Positions 51,240-59,348 of a DNA stretch of 64,000 bases are shown piece by piece. Within the stretch, counting starts at the first letter, position 1; every line of letters begins with the position of its first letter. The notes below the pieces were generated by a model, which saw only the letters and a list, made by a program, of their open reading frames with translations, did no database searches and was not told the origin of the DNA. The translations under genes were made by a program, and so were the position numbers. The DNA comes from Abditibacteriaceae bacterium (GTDB taxonomy: Bacteria; Armatimonadota; Abditibacteriia; Abditibacteriales; Abditibacteriaceae): positions 124,001-188,000 of the forward strand of contig JAFAZH010000002.1 in the NCBI GenBank assembly GCA_019239895.1, in the 5' to 3' direction.

Positions 51240-51782
51240 ATGTCTGGTTCTTCCATCGGGTTGCTTTCGTTCTTATCCTTCAGTTTTAGTATCATTGCGG
51301 CTGTCCTGGCCATTGATATGTACCGCCTGCTACGCACCGGTGAGTATGGCAAAACCTGGCGCTTGCTGATTATCACGAGCGTCATGTTCGCGCTTTTGCA
51401 AGCCTTGCGCCTCGCTGAGTTTTTCAACATTACCGCGTTAGATATTAACCGCCTCTCCCAAATCGTCGAATTGGTTTTCGTGATGTCGCTGGCTTATACC
51501 TTTTATCTTCAGCGCCGCGTTTTCACCTTTACCGCGAAATTGCGCCAGAAAGAAGATGATAATGCCCTAGTGTCTGATGCCCCGGAAGCACCCGATCCCA
51601 CCGCCCGTGAGACCGAATGGAACCGCTTAGCCGGTAATTACGCAGGCTATTACGAAGACCATAAAGTTTTGGCGCAAGGGGAATTGCAGGCCGACGATGA
51701 CATCGAATGGGACTCCCGCCCCACCTCGACCCGGCATCTTCCACCCTCGCTCCCCTCTACTACGCCCAAGCCCCAACCCTGA
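51240..51782 (+). CDS. Membrane protein of unknown function
   Basis: The 180-residue product has three hydrophobic segments in its first 100 residues (SFLSFSFSIIAAVLAIDMY, WRLLIITSVMFALLQAL, IVELVFVMSLAYTFYL), then a Lys/Arg-rich stretch and an acidic, Pro-rich hydrophilic tail. A strong AAGGAGGTG lies 13 bases before the ATG. No family recognised. It may be co-transcribed with ispE, 27 bases away. Confidence 0.6.
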   Translation: MSGSSIGLLSFLSFSFSIIAAVLAIDMYRLLRTGEYGKTWRLLIITSVMFALLQALRLAEFFNITALDINRLSQIVELVFVMSLAYTFYLQRRVFTFTAKLRQKEDDNALVSDAPEAPDPTARETEWNRLAGNYAGYYEDHKVLAQGELQADDDIEWDSRPTSTRHLPPSLPSTTPKPQP

Positions 51783-52035
51783 ACAGCCTCATCCTGCGAG
51801 ATTGATAATCTAAATTCGCCCCGGCACTAACCTTTTCACTCCGCCTTAACAGAATCTTGCTGTCATCTTGCGCCACCCTTGATACCGTTTATCGTCAATG
51901 GTCAATAACTTGCCAAGAGTCCTGCTGCGTAACCATATCCACATTGAAGCAGGGAACTGTTTCTGCAAAATACCAGTCAATATAAGACAAAAAGCTCGCG
52001 CCGATAACACCGCGAGCTACAGCCAGGGAGGAATT

Positions 52036-52734
52036 ATGCAACGGAAAAAATGGAGTCTGAAAACAGCAGTTGGTGCGGCGGCCATAAGCGCCATCAGCCT
52101 GAGCTGGGTTGGTCAGGGGCTTACAGCGGCGCAGGCCGAATCGGGTGAGCATGGCGGAGAGGGAGGCCACCACAAGATTACCTTAACTGCCGCGCAACGC
52201 ACCCAGATTAATGCGGCGATTGTAGCCCGTGATACGGCCATCGCTGCCGCTTTGACAGCCTTTGCCACAACGGAAGGCCAGATTCTGGCTGGCAATGCCA
52301 CCAGTGGCGATTTGACAACTGCCCAGCAAACGGCCCTGCGCGCCGCCGAGCAGACGCGCAATCAGGCAGTTAATGCAGCCATCAAGCAATATGACCAGAC
52401 GGTACGCGATGTTTTGCAGGGCATTACACCCGGCACCATGACAGGCGTGCCAGTTTCGCAGGCCAACGCCAATGTAAAACAGAGCCTGATTGAACTGCGC
52501 TTCAATGCGCCCCTCGACCAGACCACCGCCTCCAATGCCGCTAACTACGCCGTGACAGTTAATGGCACCGCCGTTCCGGTGCAAGGCGCGACAGCCAACG
52601 CACGCGGTCTCGTTACCCTCGGCTTGGCCAGCGGTGCCTTGAAGAGCGGGGATCAAGTCGGCATAACCTGGAGCAACCTCAAAGACCTGCACGGCACCGC
52701 CACTGCGGGCAGCATCACCGTGACAGCACATTAA
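52036..52734 (+). CDS. Exported protein with C-terminal Ig-like/SwmB-type domain
   Basis: The 232-residue product has a signal peptide (KTAVGAAAISAISLSWVGQG, cleavage likely after AQA), a helical Ala/Thr/Gln-rich middle region (about residues 45-130), and a beta-rich C-terminal domain with VKQSLIELRFNAPLDQTTASNAANYAVTVNG, a pattern seen in SwmB/Ig-like adhesive domains. GGGAGG precedes the ATG at 52036. Surface or periplasmic role is inferred; no enzymatic motif is seen. In the 250 bases upstream I see no other gene. Confidence 0.62.
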   Translation: MQRKKWSLKTAVGAAAISAISLSWVGQGLTAAQAESGEHGGEGGHHKITLTAAQRTQINAAIVARDTAIAAALTAFATTEGQILAGNATSGDLTTAQQTALRAAEQTRNQAVNAAIKQYDQTVRDVLQGITPGTMTGVPVSQANANVKQSLIELRFNAPLDQTTASNAANYAVTVNGTAVPVQGATANARGLVTLGLASGALKSGDQVGITWSNLKDLHGTATAGSITVTAH

Positions 52735-52778
52735 GTGGCCTGGGAGTAACGACTCTCTTAATATTTAGGACAGCATTT

Positions 52779-52827
52779 GAAACCACCGCGCCGCATCAAT
52801 TCTATGATGCGGCGCGGTGGTTTCTTT
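52779..52827 (+). terminator. Intrinsic terminator
   Basis: A perfect 20-bp stem (52779-52798 with 52805-52824) and six-base loop are followed by TTTCTTTGG, 45 bases after the exported-protein gene. Confidence 0.88.
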
Positions 52828-52920
52828 GGTGCCCCTGAGGAATGCTTGCTTTGAGTTAATTTTATCCGTCTCCATCGCTTCGCGTTTCTCTATCAAGTGC
52901 GCTATGCTTAAATTGAGCCT

Positions 52921-54174
52921 ATGCAGCAATTGATTACGCCCGATGAGGCGTTAAAAATAATTCTTCAGCAGGTGGCAGCCTTGCCGGAGACAACGGTGCC
53001 ACATCACCAGGCACTGGGGCGCACTTTAGCCCATGATATTATCAGTGATCTTGAACTGCCCCCCTTCGCTAACTCATCAATGGATGGTTATGCGGTCATC
53101 GCTTCTGACATAACTGGAGCCACCCCTGATAATCCCATTAAACTCCGCGTTTTAGAAACCATTGCAGCGGGCGCAATACCAACCCAACGAGTTTCCTCCG
53201 GGGCGTGTTCTAAAATCATGACGGGCGCGGCGATGCCTGCGGACGCGGATGCGGTAGTCATGCGCGAAGAAACCCATGTTGACCGCGATGGAGAAGTTTC
53301 TATTTTGGCTTGTGCCCGACCGCAACAGAATATTCGACCCGCTGGTTCCGACGTGACCAAAGGCGAGCGCGTTTTAAAGGCGGGCAGCCTGGTGCGCTCT
53401 GCAGAGTGGGGCATGTTAGCCAGCTTGGGTCAAGCGGAAGTATCAATGTTTGGACAGCCCCAGGTTGCCATTATCACCACCGGAGAAGAATTAGCTTCAT
53501 TAGGTGAGGACTTACAGGCAGGCCAAATTCGGGATTCCAACTCTTTCACCATCGCTGGCTTGACTCGCACTACAGGAGCCATTCCCCAGTCGCCATGCCG
53601 CGTCGGAGATGACCCTGCTACACTCGAAACAGCACTTTATGAAGTGATAGAGAAGTGTGATGCGGTCATAACTTCTGGAGGAGTTTCCGCAGGCGATTTT
53701 GATCCGGTGCGTGATGTGCTCCAGAAAATTGCCACCGTGCATTTCTGGAAAATCGCCATGAAGCCGGGCAAGCCCGTCATGTTCGCCACCATAAAGAATA
53801 AAGCGGGGCGAGCGATTCCGGTCTTTGGTTTGCCCGGTAATCCGGTATCCGTGATGGTGGCCTTCGAGCAGTTTGTGCGCCCCGCTCTTTTAAAAATGCA
53901 GGGACGCCGCGCCTGGCAGCGCGTCACCATAGAGGTCAGTGTGGACACGGCGTTGCGTTCACCAGCGGGTAAAGTCGAGTTCGTGCGTGCGTTAGTGTTA
54001 CCAGGGCCAAATGGCTGGCAAGCGCATCTGGCAGGGGAACAAGGTAGTGGCCGTCTTTCCACCATGACCCGCTCGAATGCCTTATTGGTTGTCCCGGCGG
54101 ATGTGACTTATGTCGAAGCAGGCCAAACCTTAGCGGCGCAAATGACCGACTGGCCAGAAATCATAACAGAATAA
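52921..54174 (+). CDS. moeA: Molybdopterin molybdenumtransferase
   Basis: The 417-residue protein has the MoeA order of motifs: PPFANSSMDGYAV near residue 46, KIMTGAAMPADADAVV, the TTGEEL(x)SLGE segment, VITSGGVSAGDFD and FGLPGNPVSVMVAFE, with the C-terminal beta domain (RSNALLVVPA). It inserts molybdate into adenylated molybdopterin to give molybdenum cofactor. No other moa/mob genes are in the window. tatA follows after 23 bases, consistent with Tat export of folded molybdoenzymes. Confidence 0.95.
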   Translation: MQQLITPDEALKIILQQVAALPETTVPHHQALGRTLAHDIISDLELPPFANSSMDGYAVIASDITGATPDNPIKLRVLETIAAGAIPTQRVSSGACSKIMTGAAMPADADAVVMREETHVDRDGEVSILACARPQQNIRPAGSDVTKGERVLKAGSLVRSAEWGMLASLGQAEVSMFGQPQVAIITTGEELASLGEDLQAGQIRDSNSFTIAGLTRTTGAIPQSPCRVGDDPATLETALYEVIEKCDAVITSGGVSAGDFDPVRDVLQKIATVHFWKIAMKPGKPVMFATIKNKAGRAIPVFGLPGNPVSVMVAFEQFVRPALLKMQGRRAWQRVTIEVSVDTALRSPAGKVEFVRALVLPGPNGWQAHLAGEQGSGRLSTMTRSNALLVVPADVTYVEAGQTLAAQMTDWPEIITE

Positions 54175-54197
54175 TCTAGACGTGGAGTGATAGTTTT

Positions 54198-54368
54198 ATG
54201 CATTTACCAGGAGGCGCTGATTTAATTGTTATCTTCGTCTTGGTGCTGATCTTATTTGGCCCGGACAAGTTGCCAGACTTAGCTCGCACTATTGGCAAAG
54301 GTATGAAGGAAATCCGCAAAGCCACCAATGAAGTGCGCAACCAGTTGAAGTTCGATGATGACGATTAG
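54198..54368 (+). CDS. tatA: Sec-independent protein translocase subunit TatA
   Basis: This 56-residue frame reads one membrane helix (ADLIVIFVLVLILFGPDKLP) with the FGPxKLP hinge, followed by an amphipathic helix (LARTIGKGMKEIRKATNEVR) and an acidic end (FDDDD), the full TatA/TatE pattern. TatA multimers form the pore that exports folded proteins. GGAG lies about 11 bases before the ATG. No tatB or tatC is nearby. Its position after moeA suggests co-expression. Confidence 0.88.
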   Translation: MHLPGGADLIVIFVLVLILFGPDKLPDLARTIGKGMKEIRKATNEVRNQLKFDDDD

Positions 54369-54487
54369 TTGTCCTTTGTCCTCTGTCACTTGTCCTTTGC
54401 GGCAACTGTTTTCAGAATATGAACTCTTATAATGCTTGTTTTAATTGCTGGAAACACCCAAAGGACAAATGACAGATGACCAATGAC
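54369..54487. repeat. Inverted TGTCCTTTGTCC/GGACAAATGACAG repeat pair
   Basis: TTGTCCTTTGTCCTCTGTCACTTGTCC near 54369-54396 is mirrored by AAAGGACAAATGACAGATGACC near 54459-54482. A TATAAT at 54428-54433 lies in the loop. The right arm supplies the ribosome binding region and ATG of the next gene. Confidence 0.75.
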
Positions 54488-55336
54488 ACCCTCGGCTTGT
54501 TAGGCATTATTGGTGGCACGGGTGTTGATTTAAGGGCGGCCAGTTCATCTATTGGCGGTGTGCTGGGCGATGCCCACGACGAAAAGGTACAGACGCAATG
54601 GGGTGTGGCGCATGTGACGCGCATTCAAAGTGATGGACGAGAAATCATATTCCTGCATCGGCACGCTAACCCGGATAATCCACAACAGCGCAATGTGCCA
54701 CCGCACAAAATTAATTACCGCGCCAATATCGGAGCCTTGAAGAAGTTGGGAGTAACCGGCATTTTGGCTTCCACTGCGGTGGGGTCACTACGCCCGGAAT
54801 GGCCGTCTGGCACTCTCGTGCTGCTGGATCAGTTCATAGACTTTACAACCTCACGGGTTAAAACTTTTTTTGATGAGCGTGCCATCCACATTGATGTCAC
54901 CATGCCTTATTGCGCAGCACTCCGCAACTTGTTAATCTCAACCGCACAAGAACTAAATATCTCACTGCAAAACGGCGGCACTTACATCTGCGCCGATGGC
55001 CCGCGCTTTGAAACACCCGCCGAAATTCGTACCTTTGCTAAGTGGGGTGCTGACGTAGTTGGCATGACGGGCATACCCGAAGCCACGCTCGCCCGCGAAG
55101 CCAATATCTCTTATGCAGGTGTTTCCATTGTTTCCAACGCCGCCGCTGGCATCTCAGCCCAGCCCCTCTCTCACAGTGAAGTCCTAGAAGCGATGGCTAT
55201 CGCCTTGCCACAAGTCGTGCAACTCTTCCTCGCCGCCGCCCGCACCTACCAGGACGACCCGACCCTCCCGGCACGCCGCGCCACAGCCGAATTTAAAACC
55301 CCTGAGTTCAATCCGGCACAGATGTTTTCTCAATAG
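54476..55336 (+). CDS. Methylthioadenosine/purine nucleoside phosphorylase family protein
   Basis: The 286-residue enzyme has the phosphate loop GIIGGTGVD, the HRHANPDNPQQRNVPPHKINYRAN segment, ASTAVGSLRPEWPSGTLVLLDQFIDFT and a GMTGIPEATLARE motif of the MTAP/MTIP subfamily of purine phosphorylases. The purine-recognition segment reads SIVSNAAAGIS rather than the TDYDCW of adenine-specific MTAP, so a 6-oxopurine substrate such as methylthioinosine or guanosine is plausible. It would salvage methylthio-nucleosides derived from SAM. The ATG lies within a repeat arm, after AAGGACAAATG. Confidence 0.87.
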   Translation: MTNDTLGLLGIIGGTGVDLRAASSSIGGVLGDAHDEKVQTQWGVAHVTRIQSDGREIIFLHRHANPDNPQQRNVPPHKINYRANIGALKKLGVTGILASTAVGSLRPEWPSGTLVLLDQFIDFTTSRVKTFFDERAIHIDVTMPYCAALRNLLISTAQELNISLQNGGTYICADGPRFETPAEIRTFAKWGADVVGMTGIPEATLAREANISYAGVSIVSNAAAGISAQPLSHSEVLEAMAIALPQVVQLFLAAARTYQDDPTLPARRATAEFKTPEFNPAQMFSQ

Positions 55337-55454
55337 CCACAAAAACGCTCAAAAGACAATATTGAGGTAAAGGCTGAACTGCCAGTATGTCATGCTTCAT
55401 TCTCTAACTCTTTCCTGCTCTCCTCTTTCCCTGCTTTCCTGCTAAATGGTTCAA

Positions 55455-56580
55455 TTATGATGTTTTAGCATCTTCAGAATTCTGGCCAGCAGTTTGTTCC
55501 AGGTAGGCGATAATGAAGGGGTCGAAGTCGCCGTTCATGACGCCTGCGACATCGCTGGTTTCGTGGCCAGTGCGATGGTCTTTAACCATCTGGTAGGGTT
55601 GGAAAACATAGCTGCGAATCTGGCTGCCCCACTCGTTGCTTTTGATTTCGCCTCGGACGCGGGCGATTTCTTCCTGCTGCTCGCGCCACTGCTTTTCAAA
55701 AAGACGCGATTCGAGGACGCGCATGGCAACATCCCGGTTACGGCCCTGGCTGCGCTCGTTCTGGCACTGCGCGACAATGCCGGTGGGAATATGGGTGATG
55801 CGCACGGCAGTCTCGTTTTTCTGGACGTTCTGACCGCCCGCAGAACTGGCGCGGTAGGTATCAATGCGTAAGTCGTCGGGGTTAATTTCGATTTTCTGAT
55901 CGGTGGAGATTTCCGGCACGACATCTACACTGGCAAAAGAGGTCATGCGCTTACCGGCGGCGTTAAAGGGTGAAATACGCACCAGGCGATGCACGCCTGC
56001 TTCGGCTTTTAAATGGCCATAAGAGTTGGGGCCGCTGATGATGGCGGTGAAGCCTTTGAGTCCGGCTTCTTCGCCCACGTTTTCTTCCAAGACTTCAACC
56101 CCGAAGTTGTGCAGTTGCGCCCAGCGCAGGTAAGCCCGCACCAGCATCTGCGCCCAGTCCTGAGCTTCGGTGCCGCCTGCGCCTGCGTTAATGGAGAAAA
56201 TAGCGTTGTTGGCGTCGTATTCGCCACCAAACAAAAAGGCGCGTTCTAAGCTGAAATAGTCGGCTTCTAACTGGTGCGCATCACGTTCAATTTCAGTCGC
56301 CAGGCCGCTGTCGTCTTCCAGTTCGGCCAGTTCAATGAGGTCGAGTAGATCACTGCTACGCTGTTCGAGAGAGTCAAAAGGGGCCACCACCGCACGCGCT
56401 TGCGCAACGCGGCGCATGAGAGCTTGCGCGGCGTTGGGATCGTTCCATAGGTCGGGTGCGTTGGCCTGAATGTCGAGTTCTTTTAATTGCTCACGTCGTG
56501 TGGACAAGTCAAAGACTCTCACCCTTTGCGCGCAATCCTTGCCGGATGCGTTCGAGAGATTCTTTTACATCTTGTAACAT
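55455..56580 (-). CDS. prfB: Peptide chain release factor 2 with programmed +1 frameshift
   Basis: The main frame encodes RF2 with the GGQ catalytic motif (SSAGGQNVQKNETAVRITH) and the usual coiled N-terminal domain. The true start is an ATG at 56580 in another frame: 23 codons (MLQDVKESLERIRQGLRAKG then ESL) run to CTT followed by TGA at 56509-56511. Skipping the T (56511) continues with GAC in the main frame, giving 374 residues. RF2 reads UGA and UAA, so frameshifting rises when RF2 is scarce. The frame also opens at 56522 without a proper start codon context. Confidence 0.95.
56508..56530 (-). promoter_or_regulatory. prfB programmed frameshift site
   Basis: Read on the minus strand the sequence is AAGGGTGAGAGTCTTTGAC: an anti-SD-pairing GGGTGA element, the CTT slip codon, the UGA stop and the +1 GAC. 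This is the autoregulatory RF2 signal, with a slightly longer spacer than the common AGGGGGTATCTTTGAC form. Confidence 0.9.
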
Positions 56581-56596
56581 GAGGGGTCTTTCTTTT

Positions 56597-56839
56597 TTAG
56601 CAGGAAAGCAGGGGAAGAGGAGAGCAGGAAAAAGTAGAGAAAAGTGCTGAGTAAGAGTTTGTCATGCGGATTACAGCGAAGCATCTACTGGTAGTGTCCA
56701 TAAAGTTCTACTTGGACACCACAATCATCATTCTTAGGACACACATACCAGATGCTTCGCTGTAATCCGCATGACAAACTCTTACTCAGCACTTTTCTCT
56801 ACTTTTTCCTGCTCTCCTCTTCCCCTGCTTTCCTGCTAA
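56597..56839. repeat. Large fold-back with perfect 90-bp arms
   Basis: Positions 56597-56686 and 56750-56839 are perfect inverted copies of each other over 90 bases, with a 63-base loop. Each arm joins an outer GCAGGAAAGCAGGGGAAGAG part and an inner GCGGATTACAGCGAAGCATC part. A single copy of the outer part is found at 55411-55445 on the other side of prfB, inverted relative to the left arm. Confidence 0.95.
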
Positions 56840-56847
56840 GGTTGTAT

Positions 56848-57993
56848 TTACTGTGCGGCTGACTTCAAAGCTTCGGCTTTGTCCGTCTTTTCCCAAGTGA
56901 AGTCGGCATCTTCGCGGCCAAAGTGACCATAGGCGGCGGTTTTGCGATAGATTGGGCGCATCAGGTCGAGTTGCTCGATGATGGCGCGTGGGCGCAGGTC
57001 AAAGACAGAAGAGATGGCTTTGCCAATTGCCTCGTCGCTGACTTTACCGGTGCCATAGGTGTTGACATAAACCGACAGCGGCTCGGCTTTGCCAATGGCA
57101 TAGGCGACCTGGGTCTCGCACTTGTCGGCGAGGCCAGCGGCGACCACGTTCTTGGCCACATAGCGCATCATGTAGCAGGCGCTGCGGTCAACCTTCGTGG
57201 GGTCTTTGCCGGAGAACGCGCCGCCACCATGACGACCCCAGCCGCCATAGGTATCTACGATGATTTTGCGACCCGTCAGACCAGCATCACCCTGCGGGCC
57301 ACCGATAACGAAACGGCCCGTGGGATTGACCAGAATCTCGGTCTCTTTGCTCATCAACTCTTCGGGAATGGTCGGCTTGATGACGAGGTTCACGAGGTCT
57401 TCGTAAATCTGGTTCTGCTCGACATCGGGACGGTGCTGGGTGGAAATGAGAATCTTCTCAATGAGGACGGGCTTATCTTTTTCATAGCGCACCGTGACCT
57501 GGGACTTGCCATCGGGACGCAAATAAAGCAGGGTGCCAGCTTTGCGCACTTCGCTCAGACGCTTGCACAGCTTGTGTGCCATCTGAATCGGGAGGGGCAT
57601 CAGTTCGGGAGTCTCATTGACGGCATAGCCGAACATCATGCCCTGGTCGCCAGCGCCGCCAGTATCTACACCTTGGGCAATATCAGGCGACTGCTGCTGA
57701 ATGGCGGTCATCACACCAGCGGTGAGGTAGTCGAAGCCAAACTTAGCGCGGGTGTAGCCAATGTCCTTAATGACGCGGCGCACGACCTGCGGGATTTCGA
57801 TATATGTCTTAGTGGTGATTTCTCCGGCCACGAGAACTAAGCCGGTGGTGAGAAAGGTTTCGCAAGCGACGCGCGCCTGCTGGTCAGAACGAAGAATCTC
57901 GTCGAGGACGGCATCCGAAATTTGGTCGGCCATCTTATCGGGATGGCCCTCAGTTACGGATTCTGAGGAGAAATAATACACATCTGCTGGCAT
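56848..57993 (-). CDS. metK: S-adenosylmethionine synthetase
   Basis: The 381-residue protein starts [26 protein letters not shown], has [12 protein letters not shown] and the P-loop-like [16 protein letters not shown], all hallmarks of MetK. It makes SAM from methionine and ATP. The ATG at 57993 follows AGGAGG by five bases, better than the GTG just before it. Its product SAM feeds RsmA and, indirectly, the methylthio-nucleoside phosphorylase at 54.5 kb. Confidence 0.97.
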   Translation of the reverse strand: MPADVYYFSSESVTEGHPDKMADQISDAVLDEILRSDQQARVACETFLTTGLVLVAGEITTKTYIEIPQVVRRVIKDIGYTRAKFGFDYLTAGVMTAIQQQSPDIAQGVDTGGAGDQGMMFGYAVNETPELMPLPIQMAHKLCKRLSEVRKAGTLLYLRPDGKSQVTVRYEKDKPVLIEKILISTQHRPDVEQNQIYEDLVNLVIKPTIPEELMSKETEILVNPTGRFVIGGPQGDAGLTGRKIIVDTYGGWGRHGGGAFSGKDPTKVDRSACYMMRYVAKNVVAAGLADKCETQVAYAIGKAEPLSVYVNTYGTGKVSDEAIGKAISSVFDLRPRAIIEQLDLMRPIYRKTAAYGHFGREDADFTWEKTDKAEALKSAAQ

Positions 57994-58140
57994 CACAGCC
58001 TCCTGAATTAATCGCGGCGGCAGTGCTGCGTTCCCTTATCAAGCCAAACGTGTCGCCCTGCCAGCCCGTGCCGTGCTGGTTGTGGTGCCACACGCAACAT
58101 TCCCCACACGACGTTGCCATTAATTGTAACAGGAGTTGCC
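57994..58140 (-). other. metK leader with possible three-way structure
   Basis: On the minus strand TGTTGCG can pair with CGCAGCA, enclosing the hairpin CCAGC/GCTGG and a small TGTG/CACA stem, within about 90 bases before metK. It does not match the conserved cores of SAM-I or SAM-II riboswitches that I know. Recorded only as a candidate structured leader. Confidence 0.3.
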
Positions 58141-58167
58141 CTGGATGGCAAAATGGGACTGCTTTTA

Positions 58168-58300
58168 CCTGCCGCTAAAGCAGCGGGCTGAGACGAGGAT
58201 GCCCGAAAAGCCCGCTCAAGCGGGCTGGCGCATCGCCACCGCGTTTTCTCCAACCCCGTTCAGGGGGCTTCGATATTCAGCCCGCTGCTTTAGCGGCGGG
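58168..58300. repeat. Fold-back repeat, GCCGCTAAAGCAGCGGGCTGA family
   Basis: 24-bp arms at 58168-58191 and 58277-58300 pair with a single mismatch, and each arm is itself a hairpin (GCCGCTAAAGCAGCGG). The loop holds GCCCGCTCAAGCGGGC. It lies between metK and a zinc-ribbon gene. Confidence 0.88.
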
Positions 58301-58304
58301 TCAA

Positions 58305-58643
58305 CTATAACACCGCGCGGACGAAATAGAAGATCATGTAAACGCCCAATCCTGCCAGGGCACTATAACCGGTTTGTTTGGCTTTGCCGGGCGAACTGAG
58401 GCTATAGTAGGCGCATAGCAGCAGACCGGCGGGCGGCAACAAAAAACTGGGCAGAATGAGGGCTAGCTGCGGCTCTTCGTCGAATTTAACTTCTTCTTCC
58501 CAGGGGGAGGCGGACTTGGATTTGCTTAAGCCACCGGCCCACGGCAGCCATTCGCCGCAGTGGACACAGGTCATGTCGGCACGAGTGTTCGCTGTGCCAC
58601 ACTGCGGACACGCCAGGGAAGTTTTTATGTTAGTTCCTGCCAT
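58305..58643 (-). CDS. Zinc-ribbon membrane protein
   Basis: The 112-residue product has an N-terminal zinc ribbon (CPQCGTANTRADMTCVHCG, two CxxC pairs), a Ser/Lys/Glu-rich linker, and two membrane segments (LALILPSFLLPPAGLLLCAYY and AGLGVYMIFYFVRAVL). This ribbon-plus-two-helix layout is common in small uncharacterised envelope proteins. GAAGGAAATT precedes the ATG at 58643. No function can be given. Confidence 0.72.
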   Translation of the reverse strand: MAGTNIKTSLACPQCGTANTRADMTCVHCGEWLPWAGGLSKSKSASPWEEEVKFDEEPQLALILPSFLLPPAGLLLCAYYSLSSPGKAKQTGYSALAGLGVYMIFYFVRAVL

Positions 58644-58736
58644 AATTTCCTTCATCTAAACTACCAGCAACCTTAACGACAAAATAAACGATTGAGCATT
58701 ACCTAGGTTGCTCACTCTTGTTAAAAGTAACGTTAT

Positions 58737-59300
58737 TTAAGATTGGACGCGGCGGACTTTAATCATGTGCCAGCCAAACAGACACAACATGAACACTATG
58801 CCGCCTATAAAAGCCCCACCGACAGCTTGAGGAAACCAGGGCGCGTTGATCGTGTGGTGTCCTACTAGGTGCGCGGCCAGGCCAAAGCCAATGACGGTGA
58901 GACCGACACCAAGCGCATCAAACAGGATGAACTGGCCCGGTGACACATTGGCTAACCCGGCACCCAGACCGACAAAGCGCCCGACTACGGGCAGAAAACG
59001 TCCGCCTAGGACAGCCCATGAACCCTTAGTGCGCACCGCCACTTCCGCGCCTTGAATGCGCCCGGCTAAACCTGGCCACCGCTTCTGCAACCGCTGCATG
59101 AGAGGGCGGCCGCCTTTTGCTCCCAGCCAGTAAAAGGCATGATCAACGGCGGTCAGCAAAAGGAAACCGTACAACAGCATCAGCGCAATGCTCTTATCGG
59201 CTGCTTCGGCCAGCAGCATCAGGAAAATCCAGGCCCACGGCACACCGCCGGGATCGGCCAGGAGAGCTGGCACCACCGCATGATAACCATACTCCTGCAT
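58737..59300 (-). CDS. DedA-family (SNARE-associated/VTT) membrane protein, N-terminus uncertain
   Basis: The 187-residue protein contains the DedA/VTT core: a polytopic segment, GGRFLPVVGRFVGLGAGLANV with the conserved arginines and GALGxTxW-like end segments. DedA proteins are membrane flippase or transporter-like factors acting on lipids and proton balance. The usual G-I-P-L-P-G-E motif is not visible at the front (DPGGVPWAWIFL). No ribosome binding site precedes the ATG at 59300. The same frame extends upstream to a well-placed ATG at 59345 but is broken by a TAG at 59313-59315. The gene overlaps the terC operon output and may be partly impaired. Confidence 0.7.
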   Translation of the reverse strand: MQEYGYHAVVPALLADPGGVPWAWIFLMLLAEAADKSIALMLLYGFLLLTAVDHAFYWLGAKGGRPLMQRLQKRWPGLAGRIQGAEVAVRTKGSWAVLGGRFLPVVGRFVGLGAGLANVSPGQFILFDALGVGLTVIGFGLAAHLVGHHTINAPWFPQAVGGAFIGGIVFMLCLFGWHMIKVRRVQS

Positions 59301-59345
59301 CCATTGCAGGGCCTACTGTTGGGCAACCGAAAGCATTTGTTCCAT
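59301..59345 (-). other. In-frame amber-interrupted 5' end of the DedA-like gene
   Basis: An ATG at 59345, three bases after the terC stop codon, starts the frame MEQMLSVAQQ, then TAG, then ALQWMQEYGYHAV. The peptide on both sides resembles a normal DedA N-terminus. A GGAGG lies 12 bases before the ATG within the end of terC. Confidence 0.65.
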
Positions 59346-59348
59346 CAG

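Noticed and set aside
57994-58140. SAM-I riboswitch upstream of metK (a CTTGATAAG is present)
   Set aside because: The matching 5' strand and the conserved internal segments of SAM-I are missing on the metK strand.
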